From Desulfobulbaceae bacterium (lineage in GTDB: Bacteria; Desulfobacterota; Desulfobulbia; Desulfobulbales; Desulfocapsaceae): DNA of 15,715 nucleotides. The notes under the pieces are model-generated. The model worked only from the letters and a program-made list of their open reading frames with translations, was not told where the DNA came from and made no database searches. The DNA lies in contig DAOVUU010000011.1 in the NCBI GenBank assembly GCA_030632405.1, positions 1-15,715 on the forward strand, written 5' to 3'. Every line of letters starts with the position of its first letter. Within the stretch, counting starts at the first letter, position 1. The position numbers and the translations under genes were made by a program. Of this stretch, positions 7,349 to 14,262 are shown piece after piece.

Positions 7349-7369
7349 ACTTTATTCAGTCAATAAAGT
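7349..7369. promoter_or_regulatory. Palindromic operator candidate before dctP
   Basis: Perfect 8-bp arms ACTTTATT (7349-7356) and AATAAAGT (7362-7369) flank a 5-base centre. The site begins within about ten bases after the predicted transcription start, the classic position for a repressor. It differs from the textbook UxuR/ExuR and KdgR sites, and no regulator gene is in the window. A short mRNA hairpin is the other reading. Confidence 0.45.
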
Positions 7370-7416
7370 TTATTTAATTGAGCAGTTATTTTAAAACCAA
7401 AATTGGAGGTTACATC

Positions 7417-8397
7417 ATGAAGAAAAGTTTGTTGCATGCATTACTACTGTTACTGGCATTTCCACTGATTGCAGCGGCAGCCCCCATCAAGTTGACTGTT
7501 GCAGAAATCCATCCCCAGGACTACCCGACAACTAAAGGGCTTATGAAATTTGCCGAGCTGGTTAAAGAACGCTCCGGTGGTGCCATTGTCGTTGACGTAA
7601 AATATGGTGGTCAGCTGGGTAAAGGTGAAAAAGAGGTTGTGGAGCAGGTACAGTTCGGCGCCCTGGACATGGCCCGTATTTCAATTGCACCGGTGACTGA
7701 ATTTGTACCCGAACTTGAGGCTTTCGGTCTCCCCTACATCTGGCAGAGCCGGGACCACATGGTAAAGGTCCTGAACGGCGATACCGGACAGCGGTTGCTG
7801 AAAAATATGGAAAAATATAAATTCTATGGCCTCGCCTATTACGAATCCGGAGCCCGTTCCTTCTATAATTCCAAACGGGAAGTGAAAACGGTAGCCGACC
7901 TCAAAGGTTTGAAAATAAGGGTTCAGAAATCCAAGCTTATGATCGACCTGGTCAACACCATGGGAGCCAATGCTACCCCAATTTCTTTTGGCGAGGTTTA
8001 TGATGCTATCTCCAAGGGCGTCATTGATGGTGCCGAAAATAACTGGCCCTCCTACGAATCTACAGGTCATTACGAAGTCGCAAAATATTACACCCTGGAC
8101 ACCCATACCAGTGTTCCTGAGATTCTTGTTGCCTCCAAGGCAGCGTTTGACAAAAAATTAAATAAAGATCAGATTGCTCTTATCATGAAGGCGGCAAAAG
8201 ACACCCAGGATTTTGTCATCGAAAAATGGCTTGAGCGTGTGGAGGCTTCCAAGAAAAAAGTCGTCGCCAATGGCAACATAATCACCGAGCTCACACCTGA
8301 GGCGAGAGCGGGTTTCGTCAAGGCAGTTCAGCCGCTGTACGAGACCTACGGTGCCAAGCACAAGGGAATCGTTGACGAAATCAACTCTCAAAAATAA
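7417..8397 (+). CDS. dctP: TRAP transporter substrate-binding protein DctP, uronate type
   Basis: This 326-residue periplasmic receptor belongs to a TRAP transporter. Residues 1-22 form a signal peptide (MKK, a leucine-rich core, then IAAAA). The DctP fold follows, with R147 in GARSFYNSKREV and R168 in GLKIRVQKS. In this family the arginine near position 168 binds the substrate carboxylate. The segment GAENNWPSY (205-213) followed by HYEVAKYY is typical of receptors assigned to glucuronate or galacturonate. The start at 7417 has GGAGG at ideal spacing of 7; a TTG 13 codons upstream would spoil the signal peptide. It is the first gene of the operon with dctQ, dctM, an SDR, a LarA homologue and uxaC. 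The substrate is inferred from neighbours and motifs and has not been proven. Confidence 0.93.
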   Translation: MKKSLLHALLLLLAFPLIAAAAPIKLTVAEIHPQDYPTTKGLMKFAELVKERSGGAIVVDVKYGGQLGKGEKEVVEQVQFGALDMARISIAPVTEFVPELEAFGLPYIWQSRDHMVKVLNGDTGQRLLKNMEKYKFYGLAYYESGARSFYNSKREVKTVADLKGLKIRVQKSKLMIDLVNTMGANATPISFGEVYDAISKGVIDGAENNWPSYESTGHYEVAKYYTLDTHTSVPEILVASKAAFDKKLNKDQIALIMKAAKDTQDFVIEKWLERVEASKKKVVANGNIITELTPEARAGFVKAVQPLYETYGAKHKGIVDEINSQK

Positions 8398-8417
8398 TCA
8401 ACTCTGAGTGTTTTTTT

Positions 8418-8448
8418 AGTGGGTAGCGGTGTCCTGCCATTACCCACT
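8418..8448 (+). promoter_or_regulatory. Intercistronic hairpin between dctP and dctQ
   Basis: Perfect 8-bp arms AGTGGGTA (8418-8425) and TACCCACT (8441-8448) enclose 15 bases. No U-run follows; a T7 run precedes it, itself after a tiny ACTC/GAGT stem. It is better read as a transcript-stabilising structure or partial attenuator that keeps the receptor more abundant than the membrane subunits, as seen in other binding-protein transport operons. Confidence 0.45.
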
Positions 8449-8470
8449 CTCTCTCCAGGAGTACAACACT

Positions 8471-9016
8471 ATGAGAAAACTCTGGTTCATCATTGCCAGA
8501 ATCTTTAACGCTATCGGTCTGATTCTTGAATACCTTGCTATGTCAATGCTTCTGCTGATGGCGATAATTATCTGCTATCAGGTGGTCATGCGTTACTGTT
8601 TTAACAACTCACCTTCCTGGACAGAAGAGATTGCCATCCTCATGATGATCTGGTTTGGAATCCTCAGCATTCCCATAGGCGTCAAACACAAACTGCATAT
8701 AGGTATTGAATATGTATACGACCTCATGCCGCCTGCAGTTCAGGTCCCGCTGCGCTGGTTTGTCTATCTTTTGATTGCTTTCTTTGGAGTGCTGATGGTT
8801 ATTTACGGCATAGAGCTGACACAGTACACTTCGATGTCGACACTTCCTGCGACCAAATTATCGAGTGCAGTGGGATACGTTGTTATACCCATATCCGGAG
8901 TAATGCTCGTCTTCAATGCTTTAGACAGACTCTTCTCAGGCCCGGACCTGCCGGAAAACGAAGAAAACGACTATCACAGTGCAGACATCTCAAAACTTGC
9001 CCCACTTCAAAGTTAA
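8471..9016 (+). CDS. dctQ: TRAP transporter small membrane subunit DctQ
   Basis: This 181-residue protein has four hydrophobic segments (about 15-40, 50-70, 90-112 and 130-150), the layout of DctQ, the small subunit that holds the receptor docking site with DctM. The conserved early region includes VVMRYCFNNSPSWTEEIA, which is characteristic of the family (R, N and the WxEE motif). The C-terminal tail is acidic and cytoplasmic. The start at 8471 is chosen because AGGAG (8457-8461) precedes it at nine bases; an upstream GTG at 8429 lies within the intercistronic hairpin and is not credible. It lies between dctP and dctM in the standard order, about 35 bases before dctM. Confidence 0.93.
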   Translation: MRKLWFIIARIFNAIGLILEYLAMSMLLLMAIIICYQVVMRYCFNNSPSWTEEIAILMMIWFGILSIPIGVKHKLHIGIEYVYDLMPPAVQVPLRWFVYLLIAFFGVLMVIYGIELTQYTSMSTLPATKLSSAVGYVVIPISGVMLVFNALDRLFSGPDLPENEENDYHSADISKLAPLQS

Positions 9017-9051
9017 GGTGCACCGGACCTGAACAGAAACGGAATTACACT

Positions 9052-10386
9052 ATGGAAGCAGATGTCATCGGTATCAGTCTCCTTATAGGAACCTTCTTCG
9101 CCCTTTTACTGATCAGAGTACCGGTTGCATTTGCCCTTGGTATTGCCTGTGTGGTCACCACCCGCTATCTCGATCTGCCCCTGATGATCGTCTTCCAGCA
9201 GATGACCAAAGGACTGAACTCCTTTTCTCTGATGGCCATACCTTTTTTCATAATGGCCGGACAGATCATGGGTGTTGGCGGCATTTCGGAAAAAATGATA
9301 GCCATGGCCAATGTCATCATCGGCCGCATCAGAGGCGGTCTTGCCATGGTCAACATACTGGCCTCTATGCTTTTTGGCGGCATATCAGGCTCCTCGGTGG
9401 CAGACACCTCATCCATCGGCTCAATCCTTATTCCAATGATGCGCAAGGCCAAATATGACGATGACTACTCGGTCGCGGTCACCATCACCTCTTCAGTTCA
9501 GGGCGTTATCATACCACCGAGTCATAATGTGATCATCTACGCCCTTGCTGCCGGCTGGGTGACTGTAACCATCAACGGTGTACCCCAGCAGTATTCACTC
9601 TCCATTGGTAAACTCTTTCTGGCAGGAGTTGTGCCCGGAATTTTTCTCGGCATTGCCCTGATGATCATTTCCTATATCATTGCTGTAAAGAGGCAGTATC
9701 CCAAACAACCCGCCGTCGGTTTCAAGGAAGGTATTTACCGATTTATGGACGGCATACTCGGCCTGATGACTGCTGTAATTATAATAGGCGGTGTTGTCAG
9801 TGGTGTTTTCACCGCCACGGAATCGTCGGCCGTTGCAGTTGCCTATGCTTTTTTGATTACCGGAGTGTTCTACCGACGGATTAACCTTAAAAGTCTCAGG
9901 ACCATACTCTATGAATCACTGAAAACAATCGCCATTGTCGCGGCACTGATTACCACCTCAAGTGCTTTTGGTTATCTGATGACACGACTCGATATCCCGC
10001 AGCTGGTCACCAACTCCCTGCTTACATTGACTGACAACCGATATCTTATTTTTCTACTCATCAATCTGATTCTGCTGATGCTGGGCATGATCATGGACAT
10101 GGCACCGCTGATTCTTATCACCACACCTATTCTATTGCCCGTTGTCGGGAGTTTTGGCATGGACCCTCATCACTTCGGCATTGTCATGATGCTTAATCTT
10201 GGTATGGGACTGCTCACCCCACCGGTCGGCTCAACCCTGTTTGTAGGCTGTGCAATCGGTCGGGTGCGTATTGAGGACATGGTAAAACCATTAATGCCTT
10301 TTTATATGACCATGTTCATCGCCCTGTTACTGATAACCTACATTCCACAGATCACACTCTGGCTGCCGGGCGTATTCATGAAATGA
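9052..10386 (+). CDS. dctM: TRAP transporter large membrane subunit DctM
   Basis: This 444-residue, very hydrophobic protein has about 12 membrane segments and is the sodium-driven transport subunit of the TRAP system. Family landmarks are the early PFFIMAGQIMGVGGISEKM, the glycine/serine-rich GGISGSSVADTSSIGSILIP (a reentrant loop), TESSAVAVAYAFL near residue 255, MDMAPLILITTPILLPV near 345, and GLLTPPVGSTLFVGCAIG near 385. It completes the transporter with dctP and dctQ. Its stop codon overlaps a 15-bp copy of the interspersed repeat that also lies upstream of ppiD, and the next gene follows after 45 bases. Start at 9052 fits the family's usual N-terminus, with a modest ACGGA upstream. Confidence 0.95.
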   Translation: MEADVIGISLLIGTFFALLLIRVPVAFALGIACVVTTRYLDLPLMIVFQQMTKGLNSFSLMAIPFFIMAGQIMGVGGISEKMIAMANVIIGRIRGGLAMVNILASMLFGGISGSSVADTSSIGSILIPMMRKAKYDDDYSVAVTITSSVQGVIIPPSHNVIIYALAAGWVTVTINGVPQQYSLSIGKLFLAGVVPGIFLGIALMIISYIIAVKRQYPKQPAVGFKEGIYRFMDGILGLMTAVIIIGGVVSGVFTATESSAVAVAYAFLITGVFYRRINLKSLRTILYESLKTIAIVAALITTSSAFGYLMTRLDIPQLVTNSLLTLTDNRYLIFLLINLILLMLGMIMDMAPLILITTPILLPVVGSFGMDPHHFGIVMMLNLGMGLLTPPVGSTLFVGCAIGRVRIEDMVKPLMPFYMTMFIALLLITYIPQITLWLPGVFMK

Positions 10387-10399
10387 TGGCGTCGTAAAA
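10385..10399. repeat. Relic of the interspersed repeat at the dctM/SDR junction
   Basis: GATGGCGTCGTAAAA is an exact 15-bp match, in inverted orientation, to the repeat end at 4866-4880. It begins on the last two bases of the dctM stop codon. No partner arm is visible nearby, so it looks like a half-element or scar. Confidence 0.6.
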
Positions 10400-10431
10400 T
10401 GGTGTATAAAACTTACAACCACGGAGAATAT

Positions 10432-11247
10432 ATGAATTATTTCGAGAATATGTTCGGTCTATCGGGTAAAACTGCGGTTGTCACAGGAGGAGCGGGGGCC
10501 ATCGGCGGTGTTATGTCGGATGCTCTACTCCAGGCTGGTGCCAATGTAATTGTATGGAGTCGCACCAGAAAGTCTATCGACACCTTCCTGGACAGGTATA
10601 AAGGTCAAACTGAACAACTCAACAGGCTGCACGGTATCCAGGTCGACACAGGTGAAGAAGAGAGTGTTTCTGATGCCCTTGAGCAGTCGGTGGCCCATTT
10701 CAGCTTACCGGAAATCCTTATCAATTGTGTTGGCGGAAATATGGGTAAGGCACCCTTTCTCGACATCGATCTTGACCAGTTTCGTGCTGTCCTCGAAATG
10801 AATCTTGTCGCCGGTCTGGTTCTTCCGACCAAACTGTTCTGCAGGCGGTGGGTTGATGAAAAAATTAAGGGCAATATCATTAACCTCACCTCAATGACAT
10901 CATATAACCCGCTGTCCGGGGTCTGGGCATATGACGCGGCCAAAGCAGCTACCTTGAATCTCACCATGGCCACCGCCAATGAATTCGCTGAATACGGCAT
11001 CCGGATCAATGCCATCGCCCCGGGTTTTTTTATCGGCAAACAGAACAAAGCTTTACTCATAGATGAAAAAACAGGCGAGTATACTGAACGAGGTAAGGCG
11101 GTCATTAACCATACACCGTTCAACCGTTTTGGCGATGTATCCGAACTGGCCGGAGCAACAGTCTTTCTCGCCAGTTCCCGCGCTTCCGGCTTTGTTACCG
11201 GGGTGTCGATTCCGGTTGACGGCGGCTACCTTATCCATAATATCTGA
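10432..11247 (+). CDS. SDR oxidoreductase, D-mannonate oxidoreductase (fructuronate reductase) type
   Basis: This 271-residue classical short-chain dehydrogenase likely reduces D-fructuronate to D-mannonate with NAD(P)H. Visible elements are the coenzyme loop TGGAGAIG (18-25), NCVGG (98-102), catalytic S154, Y167 and K171 (YDAAK), and the substrate-side segment APGFF followed by QNKALL, TERGK, HTPFNRFG and the end FVTGVSIPVDGGY. This last set matches SDR-type mannonate oxidoreductases as in Gram-positives, which are unrelated to the long-chain UxuB of E. coli. The start at 10432 is favoured by GGAG seven bases upstream, while an ATG at 10399 lies on the repeat relic. It is in the operon before the LarA homologue and uxaC. 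The alternative is a KduD-like dehydrogenase, which is less likely from the C-terminal motifs and the length. Confidence 0.88.
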   Translation: MNYFENMFGLSGKTAVVTGGAGAIGGVMSDALLQAGANVIVWSRTRKSIDTFLDRYKGQTEQLNRLHGIQVDTGEEESVSDALEQSVAHFSLPEILINCVGGNMGKAPFLDIDLDQFRAVLEMNLVAGLVLPTKLFCRRWVDEKIKGNIINLTSMTSYNPLSGVWAYDAAKAATLNLTMATANEFAEYGIRINAIAPGFFIGKQNKALLIDEKTGEYTERGKAVINHTPFNRFGDVSELAGATVFLASSRASGFVTGVSIPVDGGYLIHNI

Positions 11248-11255
11248 GGAACAAC

Positions 11256-12509
11256 ATGACTTTTGGCCTCGGCTCACCAGACACAATCCTTAATGAAGCT
11301 CAGATAAGGGACATTATTACCGGCGGCACACCAGCATCACTTTTCAATAATAAACGTGTTCTCGTCCTGACTCCGGATACCACACGCACCTGTCCTCTTC
11401 CGATGATGATCAACTGCCTGCAGGATATCATCGGCAGCCGGGCTGAATCACTAGATTTTATGGTTGCTCTTGGTACCCACACGCCCCTGTCCGAGGAAAA
11501 AATCTTAGCACTTTACGGAATCACCGACCAGGATCGTTCCAGTCGATACCGCAATGCCCGGCTCCTCAACCACCGATGGGATCTACCCGACACTTTGACC
11601 CGTGTCGGCTGGATCGAAGAGGATGAAATTGAGAAACTCTCTGGCGGCCTCCTGCGGGAGAAAGTCCCTGTCGATGTTAACAGGATAATCTTTGACTATG
11701 ATCTTATTCTCATTCTTGGCCCGGTTTTCCCCCACGAGGTTGTTGGTTACTCGGGCGGTGCAAAATATCTCTTTCCTGGGGTTTCCGGAGGAGAATTTCT
11801 CCACGCTTTCCACTGGCTTGGTGCCATGGTCACCTGTCCCGGCACCATTGGTATCAAGCACACCCCGGTAAGAGAGGTTATCAACCGGGCCATGAAGTTC
11901 ATCGATGTCCCGGTGCATTGCCTGGCCATGGTAGTTAAATCACAGCAATCCCTGTACGGTCTTTTTGCTGGGGATTACAACAATGCCTGGTCCCAGGCCG
12001 CCGACCTCTCGAAGCAGGTTCATGTTACCTTCAAGAATCGTCAGTATCATACCGTTTTTGGCATCTGCCCGCCGATGTATGATGAAATATGGACCGGCGG
12101 CAAGGTTATGTATAAACTTGAAACAATGGTGGCAGATAATGGCAGGCTGATCATCTACGCCCCGCACATTACCGAGGTGTCACGCACCTGGGGCCACTAT
12201 ATGGAGGAAATCGGCTACCATATCAGAGACTATTTCCTGGAACAACCCGATGCTTTTCCTCATATTCCCCGCGGTGTTCTCGCCCACTCCACCCATGTCC
12301 GGGGCATCGGCACCGTAGAAAACGGTATCGAAAAACCACGGATTGATGTCGTTCTGGCATCTGCCATTCCACCGGAAATGTGCAGGAAGATTAATCTCGG
12401 TTACCTTGATCCGGCAACCATCAATCCTGATAATTACCGCAACCGTGAACACGAGGGCATCCTTTTTGTCGATAAGGCAGGGGAAATTCTGCACCGCCTC
12501 AGACCATGA
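11256..12509 (+). CDS. larA: LarA-family nickel-pincer hydroxyacid racemase/epimerase homologue
   Basis: This 417-residue enzyme has the LarA fold (DUF2088). LarA binds the nickel-pincer nucleotide and removes a hydride from the C2-OH carbon of a 2-hydroxyacid. Counterparts of the key Lactiplantibacillus LarA residues are all present: D41 and R44 (DTTR), H75 (ALGTH), H160, K170 (FPHEVVGYSGGAK), and H186. The spacings H160-K170 (10) and K170-H186 (16) equal those of H174-K184-H200 in LarA. Activity is therefore expected if the cell can make the cofactor (LarB, LarC and LarE are not in the window). It starts nine bases after the SDR stop, with TGAGGA upstream, and sits before uxaC. This context argues for a sugar-acid substrate rather than lactate: C2 epimerisation of D-mannonate to D-gluconate is proposed. 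The family is certain and the substrate is inference. Confidence 0.9.
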   Translation: MTFGLGSPDTILNEAQIRDIITGGTPASLFNNKRVLVLTPDTTRTCPLPMMINCLQDIIGSRAESLDFMVALGTHTPLSEEKILALYGITDQDRSSRYRNARLLNHRWDLPDTLTRVGWIEEDEIEKLSGGLLREKVPVDVNRIIFDYDLILILGPVFPHEVVGYSGGAKYLFPGVSGGEFLHAFHWLGAMVTCPGTIGIKHTPVREVINRAMKFIDVPVHCLAMVVKSQQSLYGLFAGDYNNAWSQAADLSKQVHVTFKNRQYHTVFGICPPMYDEIWTGGKVMYKLETMVADNGRLIIYAPHITEVSRTWGHYMEEIGYHIRDYFLEQPDAFPHIPRGVLAHSTHVRGIGTVENGIEKPRIDVVLASAIPPEMCRKINLGYLDPATINPDNYRNREHEGILFVDKAGEILHRLRP

Positions 12510-12527
12510 CTCACTCAGGAGTATATT

Positions 12528-13949
12528 ATGCAACCCTTTTTATCGGATAACTTCCTGCTGCAAACCAAAAGTGCACAAAATCTCTTCCATAACTACGCGA
12601 AACAAATGCCTGTTTTTGACTACCACTGTCATCTTCCGGTAAAAGAGATAGCCCAGAACAAAAAATTCACCAACCTGACCCGCATCTGGCTGAATGGAGA
12701 CCATTACAAATGGCGGGCTATGCGGGCAAACGGCATTGATGAAAAATATATCACAGGTTCCGCATCAGACCAGAAAAAATTTGATGCATGGGCGGATACT
12801 GTCCCGAAAACATTGCGAAACCCGCTGTACCACTGGACACACCTGGAACTAAAGAACCCATTTGGTATCACAGATACACTCCTTGGCCCGGATACCGCCG
12901 ACAAGATTTATGCCAGCTGTTCAGAGATGCTGCAGCAGGACAGCTTTTCAACACGGGGACTACTTAATAAAATGAATGTTAAAGTGGTCTGTACAACTGA
13001 TGACCCGCTTGACAACCTCGAATATCACCAGCAACTGAGAGATGACAATACCTTCAACGTTACGGTGTTGCCCGCCTTCAGGCCCGACCGGGCGATGGGT
13101 GTGGGAAATATAATCTCATTCAATCAGTGGGTTGATCGCCTTGCGGTACTGATTGATCAGGATATCACCACCTACAAACAGTTCCTGGAAGGGCTCAAAC
13201 AGCGGCATTCTTTCTTTCATGAAATGGGCTGCAGGCTGTCAGACCACGGTCTTGAAGAACCCTATGCAGAAGAGTACACCGGCAGCCAGGTCTCCGCCCT
13301 GTTCAGCAAAGTACGTTCCGGACAAGAGCTTGGCCGGAATGAAATACGCATCTTCAAGTCGGCCATGCTCATCGAATGCGCTGTCATGGATTGTGAACGC
13401 GGCTGGACCCAGCAATTTCATTTTGGTGCCTTAAGAAATAACAACTCGAGGGCCTTTCGAAAGCTTGGCCCGGACACCGGTTATGATTCCATCGGGGATT
13501 TTACCATGGGCAGAGCCCTTGGCCGTTTTTTAGACAGGCTGGAAGCAAAGGATAAGCTTGCTAAAACTATCCTTTACAACATTAACCCAAACGATAACGA
13601 GATGATTGCCACTATGCTTGGTAATTTCCAGGATGGCCGTATCTCCGGGAAAATGCAGTTTGGTTCAGGCTGGTGGTACAACGACCAGAAAGACGGCATG
13701 GAAAGACAGATCAATACTCTTTCCAATATGGGGCTTCTCTCCCAATTTATCGGTATGCTAACCGATTCCCGCAGTTTTCTCTCCTATCCGCGACACGAGT
13801 ATTTCAGGCGGGTACTATGCAACCTGTTCGGTACCGATATTGAAAATGGTGAACTGCCGTCAGACTTTGATCTGATTGGCAATACTATCCGGGATATCTG
13901 CTATAATAACGCTGTCAGTTATTTCGGCATTGATCCCGAGGGAGATTGA
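12528..13949 (+). CDS. uxaC: Uronate isomerase UxaC
   Basis: This 473-residue amidohydrolase-fold enzyme interconverts D-glucuronate with D-fructuronate and D-galacturonate with D-tagaturonate, the first step of hexuronate breakdown in the cytoplasm. Length matches E. coli UxaC (about 470). Diagnostic stretches are FDYHCHLP with metal ligands H33 and H35, WLNGDHYKWRAMR (54-66), VVCTTDDPLDNLEYH, and TDSRSFLSYPRHEYFRR with D413. An AGGAG lies seven bases before the ATG. It is the last gene of the transporter operon, 18 bases after the LarA homologue. With the SDR it gives a glucuronate-to-mannonate route, but no mannonate dehydratase follows. No truncation or missing key residue is seen. Confidence 0.97.
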   Translation: MQPFLSDNFLLQTKSAQNLFHNYAKQMPVFDYHCHLPVKEIAQNKKFTNLTRIWLNGDHYKWRAMRANGIDEKYITGSASDQKKFDAWADTVPKTLRNPLYHWTHLELKNPFGITDTLLGPDTADKIYASCSEMLQQDSFSTRGLLNKMNVKVVCTTDDPLDNLEYHQQLRDDNTFNVTVLPAFRPDRAMGVGNIISFNQWVDRLAVLIDQDITTYKQFLEGLKQRHSFFHEMGCRLSDHGLEEPYAEEYTGSQVSALFSKVRSGQELGRNEIRIFKSAMLIECAVMDCERGWTQQFHFGALRNNNSRAFRKLGPDTGYDSIGDFTMGRALGRFLDRLEAKDKLAKTILYNINPNDNEMIATMLGNFQDGRISGKMQFGSGWWYNDQKDGMERQINTLSNMGLLSQFIGMLTDSRSFLSYPRHEYFRRVLCNLFGTDIENGELPSDFDLIGNTIRDICYNNAVSYFGIDPEGD

Positions 13950-14128
13950 CCCAAAGTCCCCCTCTCACCGGTGACCGATTCGGCTGCAGAGCACAGCCCT
14001 GCTCGAATTCTCTAACAAAAGGAACAGATCCGCCCACTGGAAATCCGCCGAAACCAGAAATACTCATCCTCTTTTTTAGTTCACAACCCCCGTATTTTTC
14101 ATTTTTATTAGCAACTCACCCAATGGCT

Positions 14129-14150
14129 GCAAAGCTATTTGCTATTTTTT
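14129..14150 (+). terminator. Weak intrinsic terminator after the uronate operon
   Basis: GCAAA (14129-14133) and TTTGC (14138-14142) form a 5-bp stem with a 4-base loop, followed by TA and a T6 run. It is short and AT-rich, and the distance of about 180 bases from uxaC is large. A separate hairpin GGCTG/CAGCC (13982-13998) lacks a T-run. Confidence 0.35.
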
Positions 14151-14152
14151 AG

Positions 14153-14181
14153 TTCTCTTAAAGGAAAGGGAATGATATAAT
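14153..14181 (+). promoter_or_regulatory. Extended -10 promoter for the right-edge gene
   Basis: TGATATAAT (14173-14181) holds a perfect TATAAT with the TG of an extended -10. The -35 position 17 bases upstream, TTCTCT, is weak, as expected for extended -10 promoters. A C7 run (14197-14203) lies within the leader. Confidence 0.5.
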
Positions 14182-14262
14182 GGCAGGTTATTATTTCCCC
14201 CCCTTTGGGCTGAGAATACAAACGTTTAATCCAAAATTTACGTATAAAAAACCAAAACAACC

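Noticed and set aside
10605..11123. Minus-strand open frame of 172 codons
   Set aside because: It is a shadow frame antisense to the SDR gene, which has all its catalytic motifs; it shows no recognisable domain.
11256..12509. A genuine lactate racemase
   Set aside because: The family fits, but the gene lies inside a uronate operon with no lactate genes, so a sugar-acid substrate is more probable. It is not fully excluded.
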